Below are positions 1 through 12,062 of a DNA stretch of 64,000 nucleotides, piece by piece. The stretch spans positions 2,526,001-2,590,000 of the forward strand of contig NZ_CP117229.1 in assembly GCF_028596125.1 (NCBI RefSeq). Reading direction: 5' to 3'. How positions within the stretch are numbered: position 1 is the first letter of the stretch; the number at the start of each line of letters is the position of its first letter. The DNA is from Listeria innocua (GTDB taxonomy: Bacteria; Bacillota; Bacilli; Lactobacillales; Listeriaceae). Below the pieces are notes generated by a model, which was not told the DNA's origin, ran no database searches, and saw only the letters and a list, made by a program, of their open reading frames with translations. The position numbers were made by a program, and so were the translations under genes.

Positions 1-258
1 TTTTGATTCTTTTGTAATAGATTTTTTTTCAGAGTGTTTCGTTACAGTAACAATAATAGGAGAACTTTCTTCTAGTTCTTCAATATTTTCTGCAAGATCC
101 AGATACTTTCCATCACAAGAAACTATACTACTTTTTTGTTCAACTTTTTCGATTTCTTTTCCTACTATTTGTTTTTCATTTATATTTTTATTATTAGTAC
201 AACCCGTCAATCCAACTATGCTCACTAATCCTATGATAACGATAATACTTTTCTTCAT
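1..258 (-). CDS. Small lipoprotein of unknown function, 3' end cut by window edge
   Basis: An open frame of 86 codons starts at ATG 256-258 and runs off the left edge without a stop. A strong ribosome binding site (AAAGGAGG) lies just upstream. The N-terminus has two lysines, a hydrophobic stretch and a lipobox (LTGC), so it should be lipidated and held on the outer face of the membrane. The visible mature part is rich in Lys and Glu, and I recognise no domain. It lies 16 bases downstream of the metalloprotease gene on the same strand, so the two may be co-transcribed. Full length and function cannot be judged. Confidence 0.75.
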   Translation of the reverse strand, partial: MKKSIIVIIGLVSIVGLTGCTNNKNINEKQIVGKEIEKVEQKSSIVSCDGKYLDLAENIEELEESSPIIVTVTKHSEKKSITKESK

Positions 259-274
259 TTTTCAATCCTCCTTT

Positions 275-811
275 TTATTTATATATTGCTTTAATACCGT
301 TTAAATCATCCCTTTGTGGTTTTATTTTCTTTGTAAAACCAACATCTAGCATGATTGCATTCTTCGTTTTCACATGTCCTAAACCAAGCCCATGGCCAAA
401 TTCGTGAGCTATAGTCTCAGTCTTATCACCTACAGATAAAGACCTAAAAGCTTTAAAAGTAGTTATTTCATTTTTCGCTACTAATTTAGACCCTTTATAT
501 GCCCAAGTTTCACAGACAGCAATAGTTGCCCCTCTGTCCTGAGTTGAACTACTAATTATAAAGTGAGGTTTTGCATCTCGTCCCTTACTTACCGTATTTA
601 AATATGGAGAAGCATTCCAAGATTTTGCTCCATTAATAATTATATTTTTATAACCCATCGCCGACCCATTAATATAAAATTTAAAATTCTTAGCATTTGA
701 TTTACTTAAAGAATAACCTAATTTAGTATAGGCATTTGCATTCGTTGGCATTAGAATCGTTGTCAATAGTACAATAAAAAGCAAAATTGTTACCGCAGTT
801 TTTTTTCTCAT
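275..811 (-). CDS. Secreted matrixin-like zinc metalloprotease
   Basis: A 178-residue protein. Residues 1-27 form a signal peptide (positive MRKK, hydrophobic core, ANA cleavage site). The motif AHEFGHGLGLGH near residues 135-146 supplies three zinc-binding histidines and the catalytic Glu in the HExxHxxGxxH pattern of metzincins. A Met follows eight residues after the last His (NAIMLD), as in the metzincin Met-turn. There is no obvious propeptide or cysteine switch, so this is a minimal catalytic domain. The start has a good site (AAGGAGAT). Function is inferred to be an extracellular peptidase; the substrate is unknown. It is not one of the well-known Listeria virulence proteases such as Mpl, which is far larger. 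Confidence 0.8.
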   Translation of the reverse strand: MRKKTAVTILLFIVLLTTILMPTNANAYTKLGYSLSKSNAKNFKFYINGSAMGYKNIIINGAKSWNASPYLNTVSKGRDAKPHFIISSSTQDRGATIAVCETWAYKGSKLVAKNEITTFKAFRSLSVGDKTETIAHEFGHGLGLGHVKTKNAIMLDVGFTKKIKPQRDDLNGIKAIYK

Positions 812-1188
812 GATGTTATCTCCTTTTTAAAATTTTCTTACACATATATAAGGTATCATAATAATGCGATGTATGAACGAAAACGAAAGAAAAGGGCTGT
901 TTCTTGTAACGGACTACTAAAAAATAAAGAAAATTTTGTTTTATTTCCACACAAATTGACTTTTATAATTGTTTCATTGTTAAAATCCTACACGTATTAG
1001 CTTGTTATTCATATTTTATACAATCAATCTTTTAATTATGTCTAAAAATACACATTTTTCTCAATATAATAATAATAAATCCAATAAAATTTGCTACTTA
1101 TTTAATTATTTAACATTTTTCATAAAAACACATTGAATAATAATGCATATGTATACTCTGATAAGGTGTTTATCATTTTTAGACAAAT
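812..1188. other. AT-rich intergenic region
   Basis: This gap is very AT-rich and lies between the metalloprotease start and the rRNA operon terminator. I see no convincing ORF or RNA gene. Several AT-rich hexamers could act as -10 elements for the metalloprotease gene (for example around 850-865 on the minus strand), but none has a clear -35 partner, so no promoter is called. Confidence 0.5.
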
Positions 1189-1215
1189 AAAAAAAGCCTC
1201 GCATACTAGCGAAAC
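1189..1215 (-). terminator. Rho-independent terminator of the rRNA operon
   Basis: On the minus strand a 7-bp stem (GTTTCGC / GCGAGGC, two G-U pairs) with a 6-base loop is followed by seven T. It lies 26 bases beyond the tRNA-Thr 3' end and closes the rRNA/tRNA transcript. Confidence 0.8.
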
Positions 1216-1241
1216 ATTCTAAATACAAGCATATTATATTA

Positions 1242-1314
<73 letters not shown>

Positions 1315-1338
1315 AGCAAAGCCTTTCAAATAAAAAAA

Positions 1339-1414
1339 TGGCTCCACAGGCAGGACTCGAACCTGCGACCGATCGGTTAACAGCCGATTGCTCTACCAAC
1401 TGAGCTACTGTGGA
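1339..1414 (-). tRNA. tRNA-Asn (anticodon GTT)
   Basis: The acceptor is TCCACAG / CTGTGGA, and the anticodon stem ATCGG/CCGAT encloses CTGTTAA (anticodon GTT). The 3' GCCA is encoded, unlike the neighbouring tRNA-Thr. It sits just downstream of 5S. Confidence 0.96.
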
Positions 1415-1423
1415 ATAATAAAT

Positions 1424-1541
1424 TGCCCGGCAGCGACCTACTCTCGCAGGGGGAAGCCCCCAACTACCATTGGCGCAGAGAAGCTTAACTACCGTGTTCG
1501 GGATGGGAACGGGTGTGACCTTCTCGCCATAACTACCAGAC
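1424..1541 (-). rRNA. rrf: 5S ribosomal RNA
   Basis: About 118 nt. The typical Firmicute 5' end (TCTGGTAGTTATGGCG on the minus strand) pairs with the 3' end (CCGGGCA) to form helix I. It follows 23S by about 80 bases and precedes tRNA-Asn. The ends are set from helix pairing and may be off by a few bases. Confidence 0.95.
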
Positions 1542-1619
1542 AATATGAAGTTGTTGAAAGATTGCTCTCTCAAAACTAGAGAAGAAAGGGTTCAGTTAGG
1601 TAACTTTGTTTCATTTTTT

Positions 1620-4549
<2,930 letters not shown>

Positions 4550-4721
4550 AATTTACTTCTACGAAGTAAAGGTTGTTTTTCTGATGTTCCGTATCAGCGA
4601 TGATACTTCCTATCAGATGAAAGATTCACTTTCAGATGATTCTCGGTTACTTGTGTCATAAATAATAAATTATCTATGCTAACTTTACTAACTTTCTTAT
4701 CTAGTTTTCAAAGAACAATTT

Positions 4722-4797
4722 TGGTGGAGCCTAGCGGGATCGAACCGCTGACCTCCTGCGTGCAAAGCAGGCGCTCTCCCAGCTGAGCTAAGGCCCC
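4722..4797 (-). tRNA. tRNA-Ala (anticodon TGC)
   Basis: The acceptor is GGGGCCT / AGGCTCC, and the anticodon stem CCTGC/GCAGG encloses TTTGCAC (anticodon TGC). CCA is encoded. It lies in the 16S-23S spacer, the classic place for Ile and Ala tRNAs. Confidence 0.97.
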
Positions 4798-4843
4798 TAA
4801 AAGGAATTAAATTGAATGTTTTCTTCGTGTCAGAAAGAAAAAG

Positions 4844-4917
<74 letters not shown>

Positions 4918-5040
4918 GTCAAAAATGTAGTGGCGCTATGCTCCAAGCATGTTGCCTTGCGTACTTTATCTGACATACAAGAGAGTGACCTCTCAAAACT
5001 GAACAAATAGAGAAGAACGAAAACTCACAGGTTTCCTTTT

Positions 5041-6598
<1,558 letters not shown>

Positions 6599-6833
6599 AT
6601 AAATTGAATTTGAATACTTATTCAACACCGTGAATAAGATTCCTTGCGTCAAATTGACTTCGCTAGCAATTAAATTACTAGTTTGTTTTTGTTGAAAACA
6701 GCTTTCTGTTTTCTGCCCTGCGATTACCAGTGAGACTTTACGTCTCATTGCTTTTCGTCTTCTTTTTTGTTCAGTTTTCAAAGGTCAGTTTCTTTTGCTG
6801 CTAAAGCGTTTGTCCGTATCAGCAACGTTTATA

Positions 6834-6862
6834 AATATACCAAGATTTTTGCCTTTCGTCAA
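6834..6862 (-). promoter_or_regulatory. rRNA operon promoter
   Basis: On the minus strand TTGACG (6857-6862) is followed 17 bases later by TATATT (6834-6839), a near-consensus SigA promoter about 240 bases upstream of 16S. The leader then carries a boxA-like segment (CTTTGAAAACTGAACAAAA, about 6766-6784). Similar sequences recur in the 16S-23S and 23S-5S spacers, consistent with antitermination or RNase III processing stems. Confidence 0.8.
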
Positions 6863-6879
6863 TACTTTTTACAAAGTTT

Positions 6880-7908
6880 TTATAATAAATATGGAATTAT
6901 TTTCTCTGCTAGAGTTTTATAGGCTTTTCCTGCTTCACTAGACTCGCCATAGATAGCTGATGTATAGCCATTTCCATTGAAATCTGGTTGTTCGATTGGC
7001 AATTGAATTAAAAGTTGTGTTTCTAGGTCAGCAGCAACTTTTTCTCCGCCACCTTGTCCAAATATTTTTAAGGTTTGTCCATCTTCAAGTTTTAGGTAGG
7101 ACATATTTTCAATTACACCAATAATGTTATGGTTATTTTTCGAAGCCATATATCCCGCACGTGATGCAACTGATGCCGCTGCGAAATGTGGCGTTGTAAC
7201 GATAATTTCATTGCATTTTGGAATTAAGGTGTGAATATCTAGAGCGACATCCCCAGTTCCAGGTGGCAAGTCAATTAGCAAGTAATCTAATTTTCCCCAT
7301 CTCACTTCTTCTAAAAACATCTTTATCATTTTTCCTAGCATCGGGCCACGCCAAATAACTGGTTCGCCAGACTCTACAAAGAAATCCATCGAGATCATTT
7401 GGATACCGTTTGTTTCTACAGGGATAATTTGTCCATTTTCTTTACGCGGGGATTCTGTTGTTCCGAGTAATACTGGGATACTGAAACCATATATATCCGC
7501 ATCAAGTAAGCCTACTTTTTTACCCTGTTGAGCTAAGGCTATCGCTAGGTTTGCTGCGACAGTCGATTTCCCAACGCCTCCCTTGCCACTTGCTATTGCT
7601 AAAAATTTAGTTTGGCTAGTTTCTGAAAGGATGTTATCTCTTGCTTGAAAAATGCGGTCAATTACTGCAGCCGGTAAGTATTCAAGTTCAATATTGATTT
7701 CATTTACACCGAATTGCGTTAGAAGTTCTTCTATATTATGAACAAAATGATCTGTTTCTATCGCTGGATCCGCTAAGGCAATTTTAATATTTGCGCTTTC
7801 TCCAAGGACCTGCACTTCTAAAATACCTTCTGTTTCTTCCAAACTAGCTTCCAAAACAGGATCTTGCAGTCGATATAATAATCTAGTAATTTGTTGTTCG
7901 TTTAACAT
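6880..7908 (-). CDS. mrp: Mrp/NBP35-family P-loop ATPase (SalA-like)
   Basis: A 342-residue protein. The N-terminal ~90 residues resemble a MIP18/DUF59 domain. The deviant Walker A motif ASGKGGVGKST is near residue 105, DADIYG follows, and later come DLPPGTGD and the GGGEK segment. Family members carry or transfer Fe-S clusters (Mrp/ApbC), while Bacillus SalA acts in gene regulation. The CXXC that holds the bridging cluster in Mrp is missing: the matching stretch ENMSYLKLEDG has no cysteine, and the only Cys is in IPKCNEI. A SalA-like role therefore fits better than a classical cluster carrier. The site GGAGGT supports the start. It is divergent from the autolysin gene. Confidence 0.88.
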   Translation of the reverse strand: MLNEQQITRLLYRLQDPVLEASLEETEGILEVQVLGESANIKIALADPAIETDHFVHNIEELLTQFGVNEINIELEYLPAAVIDRIFQARDNILSETSQTKFLAIASGKGGVGKSTVAANLAIALAQQGKKVGLLDADIYGFSIPVLLGTTESPRKENGQIIPVETNGIQMISMDFFVESGEPVIWRGPMLGKMIKMFLEEVRWGKLDYLLIDLPPGTGDVALDIHTLIPKCNEIIVTTPHFAAASVASRAGYMASKNNHNIIGVIENMSYLKLEDGQTLKIFGQGGGEKVAADLETQLLIQLPIEQPDFNGNGYTSAIYGESSEAGKAYKTLAEKIIPYLL

Positions 7909-8171
7909 AGTTACAAACCTCCATAAATGAATGCGCTGACATACTGAATATTATAGCATGGCTCCTTCTTTTTTTCACATATTCAATATTTATGTACTTC
8001 ACTCTATAAATAATTTCACAAATTTTACACATTTTGGCAATTGACGTTAAAGCTATATATACCAGTCACTTCAGCATTTTGTCTTTGTTTCGTCATCGAA
8101 CTGTAATAGAACTATTTCTTTATTTATTGCTAAAATAAGCGCAGATATAGTAAAAAGGAGTGCGTTCGATT

Positions 8172-9698
8172 TTGGAGAGAAATTTTATAAAACCAGGGAT
8201 TATCTTGCTCATTGTGGCATTTTTAGTAGTTTCTTTAAATGTTGGAGCAGAAACGGGAAATTCAAGAGTTGCTCAAAATTCATTAACTTCTTCGCAACAA
8301 ACATTTATCGATGAGATTTTACCTGCTGCAGAAGACGGTTACCGAGATGGCAAGCTTTTGACTAGTGTAACTCTTGCTCAAGCTATTTTAGAATCTAACT
8401 GGGGTAAAAGTGGTTTAAGCAAGAATTCTAATAACTTATTTGGAATTAAAGGTCAGTATGAAGGTAAATCTGTTTCTATGGGGACGATGGAAGCTTCCGG
8501 GGCAACTACGGCTGATTTCCGCGTTTATCCTAGCTGGAAAGAATCAATTGAAGACCATACGAACTTAATTACGCAAAATGCACGCTATCAAGGTGCTGTA
8601 GGTGAAACTGATTATCGTAAAGCCTTGCAAGCGATAAAAGATGGCGGTTACGCTACCGCACCCGATTATGTTTCTAAATTAGTCGCTATTATTGAACGTT
8701 ACAATCTGGATCAATACGATGTTGTTTATGATAAAATTGAATACCAAAATAAAATCGCTGCTATAGGTACAGTCAATGCAAATAAAGAACAAGAAACTAT
8801 TTGGTCTGCACCATTTAATACTACTAATTCTGAGGAAGTCGGCACATTAGCGAACTATACAAATCGCAATTTAGAAATTTCTTGGGAAGCGAAAACAGAA
8901 AAAGGTTTGTGGTATTTTTTACGTGAAAACAATAAAGACATTGGTTGGGTAAATAGCTCGGCGCTTACTTTGAGTTATCATCAAAATAACGACGAAAATG
9001 TTGATACAACAAAATATGTAGATGACTTAAATGCTCATATTTATCGCTTACCTAGTCCGGAACAGCAGTTTGACAATGGTACGATTGCAAAATATGACCG
9101 AAAAGCACTTCACGCTGATAAGAAAATAACACGTGATGGTTATGCATGGTTCCGTCTTTCAGAAAGTAGTAAAGTAATCGGCTGGGTTCGCTCAGACAAA
9201 TTGAACGACCGCTTATATGATCGTATCACGGAACAAAATAGCTTTGATGGCTACGCGACTGTAAGTAAGTCGGCAACAGATAATGTCTGGAGCGCCCCTT
9301 TTAATACAAAAAATGCGGAGAAACTTGCCCCGCTTAGTGACTATGACACTCAAAAACTAGAATTAGTTACACGCGCCAAAGTCGGAAACACGCTATGGTA
9401 CGAATTTAAAATAGACGGCGAAGTAGTTGGTTGGGTTAGTGAAAAAGATGTAAATATCATTTATACTCCTGAAGCTGAAAAACCAATAACTCAAGTCTCC
9501 TATTTAAAAAATCCCGCAGCAATGCTTTACAACAAACCAGTCGAAGCAACGAGCGCTGAAACAAAAGCAGTCGGTTTCTATTATGGTAAATTGCTGATAG
9601 TAGATAAAGAAGCGACGATTCAAGACGAACAGTGGGTGCATATTAAAGAAAATAATAACTCCCTCGGTTGGATTAAAGCAACAGATATTCAAAGTTAA
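8172..9698 (+). CDS. Secreted GW-module autolysin with GH73 glucosaminidase domain
   Basis: A 508-residue protein read from TTG at 8172. A GTG at 8160 abuts the AAAGGAG ribosome site and is too close, while TTG is 11 bases away. Residues 1-30 are a signal peptide. Residues ~40-190 match the glucosaminidase/FlgJ-type GH73 fold, with the likely catalytic Glu in AQAILESNWG. Four GW modules follow (about 200-270, 285-345, 360-430, 440-505), each ending in GWV or GWI. Two of them begin with the near-identical WSAPFNT. GW modules bind lipoteichoic acid, so the enzyme should sit on the cell surface and cut peptidoglycan during cell separation. It corresponds in position to lmo2591 of L. monocytogenes EGD-e, from memory. 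Confidence 0.9.
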   Translation: MERNFIKPGIILLIVAFLVVSLNVGAETGNSRVAQNSLTSSQQTFIDEILPAAEDGYRDGKLLTSVTLAQAILESNWGKSGLSKNSNNLFGIKGQYEGKSVSMGTMEASGATTADFRVYPSWKESIEDHTNLITQNARYQGAVGETDYRKALQAIKDGGYATAPDYVSKLVAIIERYNLDQYDVVYDKIEYQNKIAAIGTVNANKEQETIWSAPFNTTNSEEVGTLANYTNRNLEISWEAKTEKGLWYFLRENNKDIGWVNSSALTLSYHQNNDENVDTTKYVDDLNAHIYRLPSPEQQFDNGTIAKYDRKALHADKKITRDGYAWFRLSESSKVIGWVRSDKLNDRLYDRITEQNSFDGYATVSKSATDNVWSAPFNTKNAEKLAPLSDYDTQKLELVTRAKVGNTLWYEFKIDGEVVGWVSEKDVNIIYTPEAEKPITQVSYLKNPAAMLYNKPVEATSAETKAVGFYYGKLLIVDKEATIQDEQWVHIKENNNSLGWIKATDIQS

Positions 9699-9703
9699 TA
9701 ACA

Positions 9704-9736
9704 AAGAGACCCAGATAAATGCTCGGGTCTCTTTTC
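9704..9736. terminator. Bidirectional terminator between autolysin and aldo/keto reductase
   Basis: The stem AAGAGACCC / GGGTCTCTT with a 12-base loop is T-rich on the plus strand and has A-rich flanks that give T on the minus strand. It ends the autolysin gene (stop at 9698) and the convergent reductase gene (stop at 9742). Confidence 0.85.
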
Positions 9737-9741
9737 TTGTA

Positions 9742-10593
9742 TTAAATATTTATTTTGCGACTCGCCATCCATTTAACCATTTCTGGATCTGCGTGAGAGA
9801 AAAATTGACTTTCGCCTTGATTAAGGGTCGCAATCGCACTCTTATCTTCTTCGGACAGTTCAAAATCAAATACAGCTAAATTTTGCGCCATTCGTTCAGG
9901 TTTTACAGACTTAGCTAAAACAATAATATCCTGCTCTATTAACCAACGTAAAATCACTTGTGCTACTGATTTCCCGTATTTTTCGGCAATTTTAGTCAAA
10001 ATCGGATTGGTGAAAATATCATTTTTCCCTTCCGCAAAAGGAGCCCACGCTTCAACAGCCACGCCTTCTTTTCGTAATGCTTCAATATTCTTTGTTTGTT
10101 GTTGGAAAGGGTTGATTTCGATTTGATTAACTTGGGGTGTTGTATCATTGAAGGCAGCTAAATCAACTACTCGGTCTACACCAAAATTCGATACACCAAT
10201 AGCTTTAATTTTACCTTGAGCTTGTAGTTCTTCCATCGCCATCCAAGCGCCGTACACATCATTATATGGTTGGTGAATTAGTAATAAGTCAATATAGTCT
10301 AGCCCAAGACGTTTTAATGAGCGATCAAACGAACTCATGACTCCTTTATAACTAACATTTTCCACCCAAATCTTTGTTGTGATAAATAACTCTTTGCGAT
10401 CCACACCAGATGCGGCTATCCCGCGTCCTACCGCTTCTTCATTCATATAACTTTGCGCAGTATCAATATGACGATACCCAGCAGCAATCGCCTCTTTGAC
10501 TGCTTGTTCCGCTTCACCAGCATCGGTAATTTGGTACGTTCCAAAACCAAGAATAGGTACTTCTATACCATTATTTAATTTCACTGTTTTCAT
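9742..10593 (-). CDS. Aldo/keto reductase
   Basis: 283 residues, the usual length of the family. The Asp and Tyr of the catalytic tetrad are in DTAQSYMNE (near residues 45-50), the Lys is in TTKIWVEN, and the His is in LLIHQPYND. The NADPH-binding end shows AKSVKPERMAQN. It should reduce small aldehydes or ketones with NADPH in the cytosol; the physiological substrate is not visible. It starts 21 bases downstream of a MerR regulator gene, with a strong site (AGGAGGA). The pair probably forms one transcript from the MerR-type promoter at 11071-11101. Confidence 0.93.
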   Translation of the reverse strand: MKTVKLNNGIEVPILGFGTYQITDAGEAEQAVKEAIAAGYRHIDTAQSYMNEEAVGRGIAASGVDRKELFITTKIWVENVSYKGVMSSFDRSLKRLGLDYIDLLLIHQPYNDVYGAWMAMEELQAQGKIKAIGVSNFGVDRVVDLAAFNDTTPQVNQIEINPFQQQTKNIEALRKEGVAVEAWAPFAEGKNDIFTNPILTKIAEKYGKSVAQVILRWLIEQDIIVLAKSVKPERMAQNLAVFDFELSEEDKSAIATLNQGESQFFSHADPEMVKWMASRKINI

Positions 10594-10614
10594 TTTAAAA
10601 TCCTCCTCTTATCT

Positions 10615-11037
10615 TTAAAATTTGTCCCGTTCCCATAATTTTTCTACGTTATCTGCAGTTAGTTCCCCTGTTTTAAACTGGGCAATGTGACTATCGTACG
10701 TATCGATTTTGTATACAAGTAAATCTCTAACTTGTTTCATCTCAGCTAGTTTTTCGTCTAATTCTTTTAGTTGGTCAATTAAAACTTGTTTTTGAGCAGC
10801 TTCGACATTCTCTGTTTCTCTTAGTTGGGCAAGTGTCGCAAACTCAATTAAAGATTCCACTGACAACCCCGCATTCCGCAAACTCTTCACAAGATAAACC
10901 CAGTTCAAGTCGCTTGTCTTATAGTCCCTGTAGCCACTTTCATTACGATGGACAGGCGGAATAACCCCAACTCGCTCATAGTAACGCAATGTATCGACCG
11001 TAAGCCCAAACATTTCGGCCGCTTGTTTGATATTCAT
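10615..11037 (-). CDS. MerR-family transcriptional regulator
   Basis: About 140 residues. The N-terminal winged helix (MNIKQAAEMFGLTVDTLRYYERVGVIPP) is a textbook MerR domain. A dimerising coiled coil follows (about residues 80-120), rich in Leu, Lys and Glu. There is no cysteine cluster, so it is not a metal sensor of the MerR/CueR kind. It looks like the AdhR/YhdM-type regulators that respond to aldehydes and sit next to reductases. Two ATGs are adjacent (11040 and 11037); the second has better spacing from GAGGTGA. It probably regulates itself and the downstream reductase. Confidence 0.92.
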   Translation of the reverse strand: MNIKQAAEMFGLTVDTLRYYERVGVIPPVHRNESGYRDYKTSDLNWVYLVKSLRNAGLSVESLIEFATLAQLRETENVEAAQKQVLIDQLKELDEKLAEMKQVRDLLVYKIDTYDSHIAQFKTGELTADNVEKLWERDKF

Positions 11038-11070
11038 CATCGATCACCTCACTTCGTCTTTACATATTGA

Positions 11071-11101
11071 ATTATAAACCCTGGAGTTCACACCAAGGCA
11101 A
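11071..11101 (-). promoter_or_regulatory. MerR-type promoter with 19-bp spacer and operator dyad
   Basis: On the minus strand the -35 TTGCCT (11096-11101) and a perfect -10 TATAAT (11071-11076) are 19 bases apart, the over-long spacing typical of MerR-activated promoters. The spacer carries an imperfect dyad (CCTTGG...CCAGGG, 11079-11098), where the regulator would bind and twist the DNA. It lies 34 bases upstream of the merR start. Confidence 0.82.
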
Positions 11102-11130
11102 GGGTTTTAGGTTTATTTTTTTAAGGAAAG

Positions 11131-11160
11131 AAAAAACTCTCTGCGGGTGAGAGAGTTTTA
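11131..11160 (-). terminator. Terminator of the DUF3221-like lipoprotein gene
   Basis: The stem AAAACTCTC / GAGAGTTTT with a short loop overlaps the stop codon of the lipoprotein gene at 11158. It also insulates the merR promoter from upstream transcription. Confidence 0.75.
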
Positions 11161-11523
11161 TTTGTTTAGCAGGATAATTTTTTGAATGTATTTAGGGTCT
11201 ATTTGTCCCGGTGAGGTTTCTTGGATTGGGTAATCCTTGGTTAAAATGATTTTTACGTTGTCGTTTTTGTTTAGTTCGGTTAGTTTTATTTTGTTTCCAT
11301 TTTTGTCGTAATATTTGTCCCCGATGCCAAAACGTATGGCGGATTCCGGATTATCCTTATCATTTTTCTCTTTGAAATTGTTAATTAAAATTGCATTCGT
11401 TTCTACTTGCTCTATGGTACCTGTTGCTTCTGTATATTCTATTTTTGTTTGTTTTTCGGTGGTGGAGCATGCTGTTAGTAGTACGGTTAGACATAAAATA
11501 AAAATGATTGAGGTTTTTTTCAT
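11158..11523 (-). CDS. Small lipoprotein, YobA/DUF3221-like
   Basis: 121 residues with a signal sequence and lipobox LTAC (Cys near residue 19), so it is probably membrane-anchored outside the cell. The rest has a small beta-rich pattern: TGTIEQVE, AILINN, IRFGIGDKY, GNKIKLTEL, VKIILT. This is reminiscent of the DUF3221/YobA family of oligonucleotide-binding-like folds. That family call is tentative and the function is unknown. A good ribosome site (AAAAGGAG) precedes the ATG. It lies 21 bases from the next gene upstream on the same strand. Confidence 0.75.
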   Translation of the reverse strand: MKKTSIIFILCLTVLLTACSTTEKQTKIEYTEATGTIEQVETNAILINNFKEKNDKDNPESAIRFGIGDKYYDKNGNKIKLTELNKNDNVKIILTKDYPIQETSPGQIDPKYIQKIILLNK

Positions 11524-11544
11524 GAATGGAGTCTCCTTTTTATT

Positions 11545-12003
11545 TTAAGTGATATATGTAAAAGTCTTATTTTTAATAATTAATAGTTCTCTGTCTCTTA
11601 AAATCAACTTTTCTGGCGTTAAATCTTCTATAGCTAATTCTGTTTTATTCGTCAAAGGTAAGTTTTCTTCGCCGTTCCATGAAGTGTATAGTTCAAGGAT
11701 ATCGCTTTCTTTACTAGCTTTTATAATATAATCGTGTAGTATTTTTAAACTTTTAGATTCATAATCATTATTTTGCTCTTCACCTTTTAACGGTAATTTC
11801 CCTTCACTTATAGCGACTTGGAAATTGCAAATTGGGTTAAAATGTTCGGAGTAGGAAAATTTTTCATTTGTACGCTCATCAACGTTTTCTTCAAAATTCA
11901 AGCTCAGGAAGTCTAAGTCGTTTTGATATATATAATTTGTCTTATTTTCGAATGTCGTAGTTTTTAGTGCTGCTTTTGAAGCGAGGTAGTGGTATTGTGT
12001 CAT
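11545..12003 (-). CDS. Hypothetical protein next to the CRISPR array
   Basis: 152 residues from ATG 12003 (MTQYHYLASK); an upstream ATG at 12024 lacks a ribosome site. It is acidic with no signal peptide or membrane segment, and I recognise no domain. The first ~50 residues are rich in Asn, Thr and aromatic residues. The C-terminal third is charged with a short beta-like end (ELLIIKNKTFTYIT). Its stop is 21 bases upstream of the lipoprotein gene, so the two may be one transcript. It lies 59 bases from the leader-distal end of the array. From memory, a similar gene exists at this place in strains without the CRISPR locus, so it is more likely backbone than part of the immune system. Confidence 0.65.
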   Translation of the reverse strand: MTQYHYLASKAALKTTTFENKTNYIYQNDLDFLSLNFEENVDERTNEKFSYSEHFNPICNFQVAISEGKLPLKGEEQNNDYESKSLKILHDYIIKASKESDILELYTSWNGEENLPLTNKTELAIEDLTPEKLILRDRELLIIKNKTFTYIT

Positions 12004-12062
12004 GTGTTGGGGCCTCTCTTTCATAATGGTGTAACTTTTCTAGTTGGAGTAGGTTAAGAGAT

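Noticed and set aside
812-1188. PrfA box upstream of the metalloprotease
   Set aside because: No TTAACA..TGTTAA palindrome is present; AT-rich partial matches are expected by chance.
11545-12003. Anti-CRISPR gene next to the array
   Set aside because: The protein does not resemble the AcrIIA proteins I know, there is no prophage context, and the locus looks intact.
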